A stretch of 64,000 nt of DNA. Origin: Haladaptatus caseinilyticus (GTDB lineage Archaea; Halobacteriota; Halobacteria; Halobacteriales; Haladaptataceae). Position 1 is the first letter of the stretch. Each line of letters begins with the position of its first letter. A program made the translations under genes and the position numbers. Where the stretch lies: the NCBI RefSeq assembly GCF_026248685.1, contig NZ_CP111036.1:1302001-1366000 (forward strand), written 5' to 3'. Below are positions 53,854 to 63,954 of the stretch, piece after piece. Under the pieces are notes generated by a model. That model searched no databases. It saw only the letters and a list, made by a program, of their open reading frames with translations, and was not told where the DNA came from.

Positions 53854-56472
53854 TCAGGGGAAGACGAGAACCGTCGCGTGCTCGGTTTCGAGCACTTCGA
53901 CTTCCTCACCGCTTTCGGCGCGGTACTCTTCTTCGATTTCGACCCAGTCGCCGTCGAGGGTGACTTCTTCGCCACCTGCGTCCAGCGTGATTTCTCCGTG
54001 GGTGTCCAACTGGGCTTTGAGTTCGGCGGGGTCGGTCGATTCCAGCGCGCCGACGACTGCGCCCGCTTTGTCGCGGAACTTCGGTCCGATGGACGAGTGG
54101 TCGGGCGAGACGCCAACCGGTGCGAGTTCGACGTTCGGCCTCCCTTCCTCCAGATAGACCGGGGCGTTCACGGCCTCGCTCAGGTCGTAGGTGTCGGGTT
54201 TGCGCTCGGCGTCGCTGTACAGTTCGATGCGGTCGAGTTCGGCGTTGAGCGCCATTCCCTCGTCCGATTTCCACGCCCTGACTTCGCTGGCAACTTCGGC
54301 GATGATTTCACCCGCGAGTTCAGCTTCCTCGTCGTGCATTTCGACGTCCGGCCACGACGACAGATTGACGCTACCGTCGGTTCCCGGGAGATGGCTGTAC
54401 ACCTCCTCGCTGAAGAAGGGCGAGAACGGCGAGAGCATTCGGACAACTGCGGAGAACGTGGTGTAGAGTGCGTGTCGCGCTGCGTTTCGCTCTCCGGGGC
54501 GGCCTTCGTACAGGCGGCCCTTGACGAGTTCGAGGTAGTCGTCCGCGAGGTCGTTCCAGACGAACTCACGAAGCGTGCGGAGCGCGCTGTCGTAGCGGTA
54601 CGCCTCCATATCCTCGCTGACCGAGTCGGCGGTCTGTGACAACCGTGAAAGAATCCAGCGGTCGGCGTCGCGGTAGGCCGGGTCGCTGATTTCCGGTGTA
54701 TTTTCGTCGAAGTGGTTGAGCGAGAACTGGAAGATGTTCCATATCTTCGTGAGGAATCGCGATGCGGAGGTCGCTTCTTTTGGCTGGAACTGAACGTCGC
54801 TTCCGGGTTGCCCGCCGAGCACCAACGCTTGTCGAAGCGAGTCGGCACCGTACTCGTCGATGGCCTCCCGTGGCGTGACGACGTTACCCCGTGACTTGCT
54901 CATTTTGTTGCCGTCGGGACCGAACACCATACCGTTGATGAGGGCGGTATCCCAGGGATGCTCGTCCGTGAGTTCGCCGACGCGAAGGAGCGTGTAGAAC
55001 GCCCACGTTCGAATGATGTCGTGTCCCTGCGGACGAAGCGAGACGGGTTCGAACTCGTCCAGTTCGAGGTTGTCCGGCCAGCCGCTGATGTGAAGCGGCG
55101 TGATGGAAGAATCCATCCACGTGTCCATCACGTCGGTTTCGCCCGTCCACGAGTCCGCACCACATTCCGGACAGTCGTCGACTGCCGGGCCGGTTTCGGT
55201 CGGGTCAACCGGCAGTTCGTCTATTTCCGCGAGCTGCCAGTGACCACACTCTTCACACTCCCACGCGGGAATCGGCGTGGCGAACACGCGCTGGCGGGAG
55301 ATAACCCAGTCCCAGTCCATACCTTCGGCCCACTCTTCGAGACGCGAGTGCATGTGCTCGGGAATCCATTCGACTTCCTCCGCCTTCTCGAGTATCTCGT
55401 CCGAACGAACCTTCACGAACCACTGCTCCTTCGAGAGGATCTCGATCGGCGTGTCACAGCGCCAGCATGCACCGACCGACTGCTCGGTCGGCTCGGAGTC
55501 GTTCAGATACCCCTCCTCGTCCAGCGTTTCGGCGATTTTCGTTTTCGCCTCGCTGATAGTTAGGCCTTCGAACTCGCCCGCGAGGTCGTTCAGATGCCCA
55601 TCCTCGGTGAACACCGGGCGCAGGTCCAAGTCGTGTTCTGCCCACCAGTCGACGTCTTGCTTGTCACCGAACGTACAAATCATCACCGCGCCGGTTCCGA
55701 AATCCCCATCGACGTCGTCGTCGGCGATGAGTTCAACTTCCTGCCCGAACAGTGGCACCTCGAACGTATCGCCGATTCGGTCGGTGTAGCGTTCGTCGTC
55801 GGGGTCCACCGCCATACCGACGCAGGCCGCGAGGAGTTCGGGACGGGTAGTTGCAATCTCTATGTCATCAGTATCGACACCGTCGAACGTGACGTAATAG
55901 AGCGTCCCAGTCCGTTCTTCCTTCTCGACTTCCGCGTCCGCGATGGCCGTCTCACAGCGCGGGCACCAGTTGACGGGGTGTTCATCGCGATAAACGTACT
56001 CTTCCATTTCGATGAACGATTGCTGGGTTTTCGCCCAGTACTCCTCGTCCATCGTTCGGAATTCGGCGCTCCAGTCGATGGAGAATCCGAGTTCGTTCAT
56101 CGTCTCCTTCATCGAGTCTATCTGCTCCTCGGTGTGCTCGATACAGAGGGTACGGAACTCATCACGGGAGACGTCGGTTCGGTGGATGTCGTGATTCTCC
56201 TCGACTTTCACCTCGGTCGGCAGACCGTGGCAGTCCCATCCCTGCGGGAACAACACTTGTTCGCCCTGCAGTCTGTGATAGCGTGCCGCAAAGTCGATGT
56301 AACTCCACTGGAGACCGTGTCCGATGTGGAGGTTACCGGTCGGATACGGTGGCGGTGTATCGATGACGTACTCCAAATCGCCATCCGGAGTATACACGTC
56401 GGAATCTTGCCACTCTTCCCGCCATCGTCGCTCTATACGCTCGGGTTCGTAGTCGCTTGGAACGTCGCTCAT
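53854..56472 (-). CDS. valS: Valyl-tRNA synthetase
   Basis: An 872-residue class I tRNA synthetase. The HIGH motif is at His49-Ile50-Gly51-His52 ([10 protein letters not shown]) and KMSKS appears near residue 524 (NKMSKSRGN). The editing domain lies between, including [11 protein letters not shown]. It charges tRNA-Val in the cytosol. The C-terminal part ends with short acidic strands rather than a long coiled coil, as in archaeal ValRS. It precedes the M29 aminopeptidase on the same strand. Confidence 0.96.
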   Translation of the reverse strand: MSDVPSDYEPERIERRWREEWQDSDVYTPDGDLEYVIDTPPPYPTGNLHIGHGLQWSYIDFAARYHRLQGEQVLFPQGWDCHGLPTEVKVEENHDIHRTDVSRDEFRTLCIEHTEEQIDSMKETMNELGFSIDWSAEFRTMDEEYWAKTQQSFIEMEEYVYRDEHPVNWCPRCETAIADAEVEKEERTGTLYYVTFDGVDTDDIEIATTRPELLAACVGMAVDPDDERYTDRIGDTFEVPLFGQEVELIADDDVDGDFGTGAVMICTFGDKQDVDWWAEHDLDLRPVFTEDGHLNDLAGEFEGLTISEAKTKIAETLDEEGYLNDSEPTEQSVGACWRCDTPIEILSKEQWFVKVRSDEILEKAEEVEWIPEHMHSRLEEWAEGMDWDWVISRQRVFATPIPAWECEECGHWQLAEIDELPVDPTETGPAVDDCPECGADSWTGETDVMDTWMDSSITPLHISGWPDNLELDEFEPVSLRPQGHDIIRTWAFYTLLRVGELTDEHPWDTALINGMVFGPDGNKMSKSRGNVVTPREAIDEYGADSLRQALVLGGQPGSDVQFQPKEATSASRFLTKIWNIFQFSLNHFDENTPEISDPAYRDADRWILSRLSQTADSVSEDMEAYRYDSALRTLREFVWNDLADDYLELVKGRLYEGRPGERNAARHALYTTFSAVVRMLSPFSPFFSEEVYSHLPGTDGSVNLSSWPDVEMHDEEAELAGEIIAEVASEVRAWKSDEGMALNAELDRIELYSDAERKPDTYDLSEAVNAPVYLEEGRPNVELAPVGVSPDHSSIGPKFRDKAGAVVGALESTDPAELKAQLDTHGEITLDAGGEEVTLDGDWVEIEEEYRAESGEEVEVLETEHATVLVFP

Positions 56473-56705
56473 GGATACAAATTCCTGTCGCTGAATGGTG
56501 GTTCGGTGAGAAACACGACCGGCTCTTCGTCTACACTATAGACGTACTACCGACACCATCGCGCTCATACCTGTGACTCTGCGCGTCTTCGCTGATAAAG
56601 GTTCCCGTCCAATGTCGCCTCGAATCAATCCTGAACCGTCCGATATCTTTGAATGAGGGCGAAAACGCGATCGTTCCGAAGGCGGCGACGACTGTCTGAA
56701 ATGCC

Positions 56706-56816
56706 TTAGTTAGATGCTCGAAAGCGAATAGAAAATAGGGCAGCGACGAGAATACCGATGACCGAAAGGAGGACGATGACGACGTTCAGTCGCCGGACGA
56801 TTCGGTCGTCGTTCAT
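56706..56816 (-). CDS. 36-residue single-helix membrane peptide
   Basis: An open frame on the minus strand encodes MNDDRIVRRLNVVIVLLSVI and a further hydrophobic run to a basic-polar end. The charged start and single membrane helix are typical of genuine small membrane proteins. It lies between ValRS and the exported nuclease gene. Too short for routine prediction; function unknown. Confidence 0.4.
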   Translation of the reverse strand: MNDDRIVRRLNVVIVLLSVIGILVAALFSIRFRASN

Positions 56817-57000
56817 GTTCGCTGTTCTATTCAGGTTAGTTATTTGATCATACCGAAAGACGAACCAAAACCAGCACCGTTCGGGCTCTGCACGTTCCGG
56901 CGAGTTTACTCGGGACGCCCCGCGTTTCCATCGATGTGTGTCTGTTCCTCATCGGTTTACTCATGCAAAATTCTAATATAGATAAAGTTGATTTTTATAT

Positions 57001-57900
57001 GTGGAAAATAGATTAAAAGCTCGCGGGGCGGTAGCGACAATCGCTTTCGCACTTACAATCGCCGGTATCGCGGGTTCGTTCGCGGTTGGGCCCGCTGGTG
57101 CATCCATCACTGGCAGTGAAGAAGTCACCGTCGTCGATGTCGTCGATGGCGACACAGTGGACGTTCGGTATCCTAACGGCACGACGGACACGGTTCGATT
57201 GCTCGGTGTCGATACGCCCGAAACGTACGGCGGAAATACGCCGGACGAGTTCGAAGGCGTTCCGACCTCCAGTGCGGGGGAGGACTGCCTCGCCGACGAG
57301 GGTGAGGATGCGAAGTCGTTCATAACGAACGAGCTCGAAGGAAAGCAGGTCACGCTGAAGTTCGATTCCGAGTCGGACAGACGTGGCTACTACGGGCGGC
57401 TGCTGGCCTACGTCTACTACGGTGGCGAGGACTACAACTACAAACTCGTGAACGCCGGACAGGCACGGGTGTACGATTCCACGTTCTCGAAAAGCGATAG
57501 CTACTACGGCGCCGAATCGGACGCTCAGAGCGAGCGCAGAGACCTGTGGCGGTGCCGGGACGCCGGCGGTGCGGGCGATATCGACATCGAGACCATTCAC
57601 GCCGACGCGTCGGGGAACGACAACTACAATCTGAATGATGAGTTCGTCGTGTTCGAAAACACCGGTTCCAATACGGTTTCCCTCTCCGGATGGACGATTT
57701 CGGACGCGGCGGGCAACGCTTATAGCTTCTCCGACGTGTCGCTTGCACCCGGCGAGACGGTCACGCTCCACACCGGAAGCGGGACCGATTCGAGCAGTGA
57801 CCTGTACTGGAATCGCGGGTCCGCCGTCTGGAACAACGCCGGTGACTCCGCCTTTCTCGACACGGGTTCGGGCAGTCGAGCTACCAGTCGTGTCTACTGA
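57001..57900 (+). CDS. Exported thermonuclease with C-terminal lamin-tail domain
   Basis: A 299-residue secreted protein starting with GTG. A signal segment (residues 10-35) is followed by an SNase/thermonuclease domain: VVDGDTVDV, VRLLGVDTPET (Arg and Glu of the active site) and DRRGYYGRLLAYVY (catalytic Arg). Residues ~200-299 form a lamin tail (LTD) domain: NDEFVVFENTGSNTVSLSGWTISDA and FLDTGSG. Such fusions degrade extracellular DNA/RNA. AT-rich TATA-like DNA precedes the start. Confidence 0.9.
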   Translation: MENRLKARGAVATIAFALTIAGIAGSFAVGPAGASITGSEEVTVVDVVDGDTVDVRYPNGTTDTVRLLGVDTPETYGGNTPDEFEGVPTSSAGEDCLADEGEDAKSFITNELEGKQVTLKFDSESDRRGYYGRLLAYVYYGGEDYNYKLVNAGQARVYDSTFSKSDSYYGAESDAQSERRDLWRCRDAGGAGDIDIETIHADASGNDNYNLNDEFVVFENTGSNTVSLSGWTISDAAGNAYSFSDVSLAPGETVTLHTGSGTDSSSDLYWNRGSAVWNNAGDSAFLDTGSGSRATSRVY

Positions 57901-58226
57901 GCACCCCGATAGCAGTCGATTTCGGTCCCATTTTTCGCGGCGTACCGAAACCTCTGAGACGACAGTTTGCTCTCGCATCCTTCCCTCTCTAATTTGAGCA
58001 TTTTGTTATTCGTTTCCGAAGAAAATTTTGTTTAGTGATCTCTCGTGCGTATTTCATTGGAAATTCATAATAAGCTCCCGTCTATGCGAAAAATTATGTT
58101 TCTTGCGTTGGGACACCTATCTGCGATGGCATGGCACGCTGATTTCCACGGTATTCGACAGTTACGACGCTCGACGGACTGCATCGATGCGTATCGACAG
58201 ACGACCTCCGAACCGGTGACGACGGA
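57901..58226. other. Intergenic region before the CAP protein
   Basis: A 326-base gap that is AT rich from about 58000 to 58110. A 61-codon frame (58045-58230) overlaps the CAP start by ATGA, but it lacks acidic residues and looks accidental. The region probably holds the CAP gene promoter. Confidence 0.4.
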
Positions 58227-59339
58227 ATGACACGCGAATCGCTTTCCGTCGGCCTCTCGGTGACGTTCGTCGTCCTCTTGCTTACCAGCACGGTTGCTGC
58301 CGGAGCGTTCGCTCCCGTCCCGGTGACACCGCACGACGGTCACGATGCGACCGTAAACGCTACTGAGCATCAAAGCAATGCACCCGAAACCGAAAGTTGG
58401 GAACGAGCGGTTTCCCTCGCTGTCCACGACGCATTCGAAGACGGTGATTTGGACGGCGACTTCTGGCGCTTCTTCCGGTTGGTGATTTCCGTGGCTGCCG
58501 ACGGACCGGATCGACCGACGCCCGAGCAACCGATGACTACCACGACTACGTCGGAGTCACGAAGAACCACGTCCACGACGATTTCAGCACCGGAGTCTAC
58601 CACGGAATCGCCGAAGCGGATGACGACCGGAAAAGCGACGACTGAACGACCGGCGACAACCTCTTCGGCAACGACTGCGCCGGAAATCACGACTCCTCCG
58701 GAGCAGACGGCCACGTCTACGACTTCGCCCCCCGAGTCCACGGCGACTCCGGAAACGACTACAACTCCTCAAGCAACGACCACCCCGCCGGAAACGACAA
58801 CGGCGCAACCGACTTCAACCACTACATCGGAAACGACGTCACCGACCACGACTTCGTCCGAGTCAGACGGATTCGACCGACGTGACGTCGAACGACTCGT
58901 TCACCAGTTCGTCAACGAAGAGCGTACGGAGCGCGGACTCGACCCGATCTCATTCGATACCGAACTGCGTGACATCGCCCGGTCACACAGTGCAGACATG
59001 GCGGCGCGAAGTTATTTCTCGCACACCTCTCCGGAGGGCGATAACTTCGTCGACCGTTACGAGCAAGCGGGCTACACTTGCCGCGCCCCGACTGGTGACG
59101 GTTCCTCTCTCCCTGGCGGCGAGAATATCGCTCAAACCTGGTACGACAGGTCCATCAACACCGACGATGGAACGGTTCGCTACACTACGGAGCGCGAATT
59201 GGCTCGCGGCCTCGTGAACCAGTGGATGAATTCGCAGGGTCATCGCGAAAACATCCTTACCGATGCATGGCAGAACGAAGGGATCGGCATCTACGTGACC
59301 GACGACGGCAAGGTCTACGCGACACAGAACTTCTGTTAG
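58227..59339 (+). CDS. Exported CAP/SCP domain protein with Thr-rich linker
   Basis: A 370-residue exported protein. A signal (LSVTFVVLLLTSTVAAG) is followed by a short helical part, a low-complexity Thr/Pro/Ser stretch (about 90-210) that is probably an O-glycosylated stalk, and a C-terminal CAP domain of about 145 residues. CAP residues include His in RSHSADMAARSYFSH, GENIAQTW and QGHRENILTDAWQNEGIGI. CAP proteins act in secretion, lipid binding or proteolysis; role here unknown. It follows the exported nuclease. Confidence 0.88.
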   Translation: MTRESLSVGLSVTFVVLLLTSTVAAGAFAPVPVTPHDGHDATVNATEHQSNAPETESWERAVSLAVHDAFEDGDLDGDFWRFFRLVISVAADGPDRPTPEQPMTTTTTSESRRTTSTTISAPESTTESPKRMTTGKATTERPATTSSATTAPEITTPPEQTATSTTSPPESTATPETTTTPQATTTPPETTTAQPTSTTTSETTSPTTTSSESDGFDRRDVERLVHQFVNEERTERGLDPISFDTELRDIARSHSADMAARSYFSHTSPEGDNFVDRYEQAGYTCRAPTGDGSSLPGGENIAQTWYDRSINTDDGTVRYTTERELARGLVNQWMNSQGHRENILTDAWQNEGIGIYVTDDGKVYATQNFC

Positions 59340-59409
59340 TCGCGATTCGCCGACGCGAATTTGCGGGGGAAAGGATTACCCTTCCCTCGTTCAATCTATT
59401 CCTACCGAG

Positions 59410-59688
59410 ATGAGCAGTTTCGAGCAAATCGACCTCCGAATCTCCCCCGACGAAGCCACGGACGTCATCCGTCGTCAACTCGGTGACCTTCGTGTCGTCC
59501 GGCGCGACGGCGTCATCGAATTTCGAACGTCCACAGGATTCGTTGTCGCCAGCCTCCGACCTCGCAACGAACCGACCGGTGCGAAGGCAAACCTTCGCTA
59601 CAGAACCGCCCCGCGACTCCCACTATACCTCCACAAAATGTCGAAGGGGAAGGAAATACGGGACGCCCTCGACGAGTATCGAGTGTAG
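59410..59688 (+). CDS. Small haloarchaeal protein, unknown function
   Basis: A 92-residue protein with alternating strands and helices: FEQIDLRISPDEATDVIRRQL, then DGVIEFRTSTGFVVASLRPRN and a C-terminal helix KGKEIRDALDEYRV. No cysteine, membrane segment or catalytic motif is visible. The gene lies between CAP and the antiporter system. I do not recognise the family. Confidence 0.55.
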   Translation: MSSFEQIDLRISPDEATDVIRRQLGDLRVVRRDGVIEFRTSTGFVVASLRPRNEPTGAKANLRYRTAPRLPLYLHKMSKGKEIRDALDEYRV

Positions 59689-59745
59689 TGAGAGGCTGGG
59701 TTCCTCCAGCGTGACGCTTATGCTCTTTCCGACACCCCTTTCGGT

Positions 59746-60237
59746 ATGACTATCTACGAATCGGAAATCCCCGGTGTCGGCCACAAATTCGAACTCGAAC
59801 TCGATGGCGAGGAGCGACTCGTCGTCATCATCCATCACGACGGAAAACGCGAACTGTATCGCCGTCCATCGCCGAACGAGGACAGCGTCAAGCTCGCCTC
59901 GCTGACGGGCAAGAAAGCCCGTCAGCTCGGTTCCATCCTCGAAGGGGCGTACTTTCAGCCGGTCGAAATGGACGAGCTGAACGTCCCGCTCGGGGAATCC
60001 ATCATCGAGTGGATCGAAGTGAAAGCCGAATCGCCACTGACCGGACAGACCCTCGAAGAGGCGGCCATTCGCCGACGAACCGGCGTCTCGGTCATCGCGA
60101 TTCAGCGCGGCGAGGAAACCATTGCGAACCCGAAACCGGACACGACCATCGAGTCGGGCGATATTCTCGTCGCCATCGGAACTCGCGAGGAGCAGGCTGA
60201 ACTCACGACCCTCCTTACCACCGACGAGGGAAACTGA
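59746..60237 (+). CDS. K+/H+ antiporter regulatory subunit (KhtT-like, TrkA-C)
   Basis: A 163-residue soluble protein. The N-terminal part (YESEIPGVGHKFELEL, VVIIHHDGKRELYRRP) is the KhtT-type domain, and residues ~90-160 form a TrkA-C domain with SPLTGQTLEEAAIRRRTGVSVIAI and PKPDTTIESGDILVAIG. KhtT binds nucleotides such as cyclic-di-AMP in bacteria and gates the antiporter. The start of the antiporter gene is seven bases after the stop, so they form one operon. Confidence 0.88.
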   Translation: MTIYESEIPGVGHKFELELDGEERLVVIIHHDGKRELYRRPSPNEDSVKLASLTGKKARQLGSILEGAYFQPVEMDELNVPLGESIIEWIEVKAESPLTGQTLEEAAIRRRTGVSVIAIQRGEETIANPKPDTTIESGDILVAIGTREEQAELTTLLTTDEGN

Positions 60238-60244
60238 AGCGCCG

Positions 60245-61438
60245 ATGGCAGACCCGCTCCTCGTCCAGTTCGGTATCGCAGTGACGGCTATCGCCCTCGT
60301 CGGAGCGCTTGCGTCCCGTATCGGTCTCTCAGTCATCCCCGCATACATCGTCGTCGGTATCCTCGTCGGCCCCAACCCACCGACCGCCATCGGCGATGTT
60401 TCGCTCAGACTCGTCCGGACTGGCGAGTTCATCGACCTCCTCGCGGAACTGGGAATCGTCTTCCTCCTCTTCTTCCTCGGACTGGAGTTCAGCCTTCAAC
60501 AACTCGTCTCGAACCGCGACAGACTCGTGAAAGTCGGCCTCGTAGACCTCGGAATCAACTTCCTTCTCGGTCTCGGACTCGGCGTCCTGTTCGGCTTCTC
60601 GTGGCTCGAATCGTTCTTCCTCGCCGGAATCGTCTACATCTCGTCGAGTGCAGTCATCACGAAATCGCTCATCGACCAGGGTTGGATCGCGAACGCCGAG
60701 AGCGAACCGATTCTCGGTACACTCGTCTTCGAGGACATCTTTATCGCTGTGTATCTTGCGCTCTTGTCGGCAGTCGCGCTGGGCGAAGGAACGCCGATGG
60801 ATGCGGCGATTTCGATCGGCACCTCCATCGCTTTCCTCGCGCTTCTCGTCGGGGTCGCGTGGTATGGTTCCGAGTACGTCGAACGACTGTTCCAAACCGA
60901 ATCGAACGAACTATTTTTGCTTCGCGTGACCGGCATCACCGTCCTCATCGCCGGAACCGCCTTAGCGATGGGTATCAGTGAAGCGGTTGCCGCCTTCTTC
61001 GTCGGGACGATGTTCAGCCAGACCGACCACGTCAGCCGAATCGAGCAGGTGTTGTCGCCGACCCGTGACCTCTTCGCCGCCGTCTTTTTCTTCTCGATCG
61101 GCTTGAGCACGGACATCACCCTGTTGGCAGACGTGCTTCTCCTGCTAGGCGTTGCGGTGCTGATTACGACGATCGGTAAGTTCGTGAGTGGGACACTCTC
61201 GGGTCGCTCCTACGGCCTCGACAGAACGCGCTCGTTTCGCGTCGGTCTCGGGATGGTTCCCCGCGGGGAGTTCTCCCTGGTGTTGTCCACCCTCGCCATG
61301 AGCGTCGGAACCGGCGCGCTCGGCGAGTTGATCCCAGCGTTTACCGTCGGCTACGTGCTTATCATGAGTATCCTCGGGACGCTGTTGATCCAACACGCGG
61401 ATAGAGTTACGAACACCTTGGAGACGGCCTTCACGTAG
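60245..61438 (+). CDS. Cation:proton antiporter (CPA2/KhtU-like)
   Basis: A 397-residue membrane antiporter with about 12 helices. It has the CPA2 features PAYIVVGILVGPNPP, ELGIVFLLFFLGLEFS, and later MVPRGEFSLVLS. It exchanges K+ (or another monovalent cation) for H+. The KhtT-like subunit is seven bases upstream. In a halophile with molar K+ inside, this pair would act in pH and K+ balance. Confidence 0.92.
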   Translation: MADPLLVQFGIAVTAIALVGALASRIGLSVIPAYIVVGILVGPNPPTAIGDVSLRLVRTGEFIDLLAELGIVFLLFFLGLEFSLQQLVSNRDRLVKVGLVDLGINFLLGLGLGVLFGFSWLESFFLAGIVYISSSAVITKSLIDQGWIANAESEPILGTLVFEDIFIAVYLALLSAVALGEGTPMDAAISIGTSIAFLALLVGVAWYGSEYVERLFQTESNELFLLRVTGITVLIAGTALAMGISEAVAAFFVGTMFSQTDHVSRIEQVLSPTRDLFAAVFFFSIGLSTDITLLADVLLLLGVAVLITTIGKFVSGTLSGRSYGLDRTRSFRVGLGMVPRGEFSLVLSTLAMSVGTGALGELIPAFTVGYVLIMSILGTLLIQHADRVTNTLETAFT

Positions 61439-61539
61439 TTCGGTGTTCGAAACGGTCCCGAAGGCGATACCCCTCTCCGATAAACCACCCCGCAATTGGA
61501 ATCGCAACCCCTACCTCTCCCCCACCTTCACCTACTGCC

Positions 61540-62433
61540 ATGCAACTGGGCGTCATCGGACTGGGACGCATGGGTCGAATCGTAGTGGACAGAACGCTCG
61601 ATGCGGGACACGACATCGTCGCATACGACGTGGCCGAGGAGGCCGTCGAATCCGCGGCGGAAGCCGGTGTGAAACCCGCCGACTCGGTCGCTGACCTCGC
61701 GGAAACGCTCGGCGACGAGAAGCGAATCTGGCTGATGGTACCCGCCGGGGAACCGGTGGACGCCGCGCTAGAGGATTTGGAACCGTTCCTCGACGAGGAT
61801 GACGTGGTCGTCGATGGTGGCAACTCCTACTTCGAGGATTCGGTTCGGCGCGCCGAAACTACGTCCGCGGCGTACCTCGACTGCGGAACCAGCGGCGGCC
61901 CGGCCGGTGCCGAACTCGGCTTCTCGCTGATGGTCGGCGGACCGCAATGGGCATACGACGAACTGACGCCCGTCTTCGACGCGGTCGCAACCGGGCCGGA
62001 CGGGCACGACCGAATGGGCGAAGCAGGGTCGGGCCACTACGTGAAGATGGTCCACAACGGCGTCGAGTACGCGCTAATGCAGACCTATGGTGAAGGGTTC
62101 GAACTCCTCCACGAAGGTCGCTACGACCTCGACCTGGAGGACGTCGCCAGAACGTGGAACAACGGCGCGGTCATTCGTTCGTGGCTCCTCGAACTCTGTG
62201 AAGAAGCGTTCCGCGAGGAGGGAACCGACCTGGGCGACGTGGCGGACCACGTCGCGGGCGGTTCGACCGGGACGTGGACGGTGCAGGAAGCGCTCGAACA
62301 GGAGGTTCCAGTCCCACTCATCTATCAGGCGCTCGGCGAACGGTTCGATAGTCGGTCCGACGGTCGGTTCTCACGGCGGCTCGCAAACCGCCTCCGGTAC
62401 GGTTTCGGTCGGCACGAAGTGAAACGCGAGTAA
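61540..62433 (+). CDS. gnd: 6-phosphogluconate dehydrogenase, decarboxylating (short type)
   Basis: A 297-residue enzyme with an N-terminal Rossmann fold (GLGRMGRIVVDR, AYDVAEEA), VVDGGNSYFEDSVRR, the CGTSGGPAGAELGFSLMVGG segment and the catalytic GSGHYVKMVHNGVEY loop. It converts 6-phosphogluconate to ribulose-5-phosphate with release of CO2. The short form, without the C-terminal tail of the long enzyme, is typical of haloarchaea, which use an oxidative pentose phosphate route. It stands alone. Confidence 0.93.
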   Translation: MQLGVIGLGRMGRIVVDRTLDAGHDIVAYDVAEEAVESAAEAGVKPADSVADLAETLGDEKRIWLMVPAGEPVDAALEDLEPFLDEDDVVVDGGNSYFEDSVRRAETTSAAYLDCGTSGGPAGAELGFSLMVGGPQWAYDELTPVFDAVATGPDGHDRMGEAGSGHYVKMVHNGVEYALMQTYGEGFELLHEGRYDLDLEDVARTWNNGAVIRSWLLELCEEAFREEGTDLGDVADHVAGGSTGTWTVQEALEQEVPVPLIYQALGERFDSRSDGRFSRRLANRLRYGFGRHEVKRE

Positions 62434-62496
62434 ATCGATTTGTTGATTCGGTTTTAGCAGTTTTTGCTGCCCGTTCGTCCCCTATCGAATACGAAA

Positions 62497-63066
62497 CTAC
62501 ACCTTCGCAAACGCACAGAAATCGTCCCCGCGGTCCCCGGTTCGAACCTCGTCGAATCCCGCGTCTGCGAGCAGTTTTGGCAGTTCGTCTTTCGATTGCC
62601 CGGAGTGATGCGTAAAGGCGACCGCAACGGTTCCGTCGGGTTTTACGACGCGACGCAACTCCCGCAGTCCGGCCACGGCGTCGGGCCATACCTGCATGGA
62701 GTTCATCGTCATCGCGGCGTCGAAAACGCAGTCTTCCGACGGTACGTCGTCCGCGAACCCGTAACGCAATTCAACCCGCCCATCTCCAATCGCCGCCGCG
62801 TTTCGTTTCCGCGCTTGTTCGACCATTTCCGGGGACGCGTCGATACCGGCGACGAAGCCGTCCGGGACTGCTTCGGCCAAGCGTTCTGCACCGACACCCG
62901 GGCCGAAACCGACCTCCAAAACGCGGTCATCCGGTTCGAGGTCGAGATCGGCGATAACCCACGCCGCGAACTCCCCTTTCGACCGAGACATCAGTTTTCC
63001 ACCGAGTCGTCCGAGCAGGCCGTTCGGGCGGCCGAATGTTCTGTGGAGGAGAGTGTCGAGGAACAT
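62497..63066 (-). CDS. Class I SAM-dependent methyltransferase
   Basis: A 189-residue methyltransferase with the SAM motif I VLEVGFGPGVGAE, motif II VAGIDASPEMVEQA and SEDCVFDAAMTMNSMQVW. These resemble UbiE/Mg-protoporphyrin type enzymes acting on small molecules. No targeting signal. The ATG at 63066 (MFLDTLLHRTFG) is preferred because the upstream in-frame extension is basic and unlike haloarchaeal proteins. Substrate unknown. It diverges from the ferredoxin gene. Confidence 0.85.
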   Translation of the reverse strand: MFLDTLLHRTFGRPNGLLGRLGGKLMSRSKGEFAAWVIADLDLEPDDRVLEVGFGPGVGAERLAEAVPDGFVAGIDASPEMVEQARKRNAAAIGDGRVELRYGFADDVPSEDCVFDAAMTMNSMQVWPDAVAGLRELRRVVKPDGTVAVAFTHHSGQSKDELPKLLADAGFDEVRTGDRGDDFCAFAKV

Positions 63067-63157
63067 ATGTTCCACGATGCAGTGGGCGACCCTAACTCCT
63101 CGCCTCACTCGCGTCAATCACAATGCTGTTAAACCACCGTTCCGTAGCTTCCGCCAT

Positions 63158-63733
63158 ATGGTAAACGAACTGGGTCTGGGACTCGGGCTACTGCTTACGC
63201 TCACCGCAGTGGCTCTGCACTTCGCCAAGGGAACCGAATGGCGCACTGCGGACGACATCTCCCAAGAAGTGCTCGACCGCCGTGCGGCGAGTGTCCCCGA
63301 AACCGACTTCCCCGAACCGATGAACCGCTCCATCGGTGGTGGCGGTGGGGTCGCCGTCGGTGCCGGTGCTGAAGGCGAACTCGAAGGCGAGGAAGGCGAG
63401 GAAGAAGACGCTGGCTTTGACCCCGAGGCGATTCCGGAGGACGAAGTCGAATACTTCGAAGTCGAATACGTCAAGGAAGGTTCGACCATCGAAGTCGCCA
63501 GCAACGAGACGATTCTCGAAGCGGGCGAAGAGGAAGGCTGGGACCTCCCGTACTCCTGTCGCGCAGGGTCGTGTCTCTCCTGTGGTGCGAAAATCGCCGA
63601 CGGAGAACCGGACGATATCGTCCACAGCAACAACGACACGCTCAGCGACGACGAACTGGAAAAGGGATACTTCCTCTCCTGTACCGCCTATCCGCAGGCA
63701 GATATCAGCGTCGAGACGAACGAAACGCCGTAA
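63158..63733 (+). CDS. Membrane-anchored plant-type [2Fe-2S] ferredoxin
   Basis: A 191-residue protein. Residues 3-22 form a hydrophobic membrane anchor (ELGLGLGLLLTLTAVALHF), followed by an acidic Gly/Glu linker of about 65 residues and a C-terminal plant-type ferredoxin. Cluster ligands are CRAGSCLSCG (C-x4-C-x2-C) and a final Cys in LSCTAYPQ. It would pass electrons near the membrane. Diverges from the methyltransferase gene, with 91 bases between starts. Confidence 0.88.
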   Translation: MVNELGLGLGLLLTLTAVALHFAKGTEWRTADDISQEVLDRRAASVPETDFPEPMNRSIGGGGGVAVGAGAEGELEGEEGEEEDAGFDPEAIPEDEVEYFEVEYVKEGSTIEVASNETILEAGEEEGWDLPYSCRAGSCLSCGAKIADGEPDDIVHSNNDTLSDDELEKGYFLSCTAYPQADISVETNETP

Positions 63734-63954
63734 TCCATTCACTGCGATTGTTTTCGCTTTTCAGCATCCGTTCTGTCAGCCGGAGTGATACCCTTGTTTC
63801 AAAAATAGTTGCTATCGCGCAATACGAATCATCCGGAACCGTGGCCCCGAACCTCCCTGCAACGAATCGGACCCGCGACGGCGTAACAATTCATCGCGTC
63901 CGCCGAATGATTTCCTGAGAAAGACGTATATCGCCGAATATGTAATAAAACATC

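Noticed and set aside
58045-58230. A 61-codon frame overlapping the CAP gene start by ATGA.
   Set aside because: It has few acidic residues, many His, Arg and Met, and lies in AT-rich DNA; it looks accidental.
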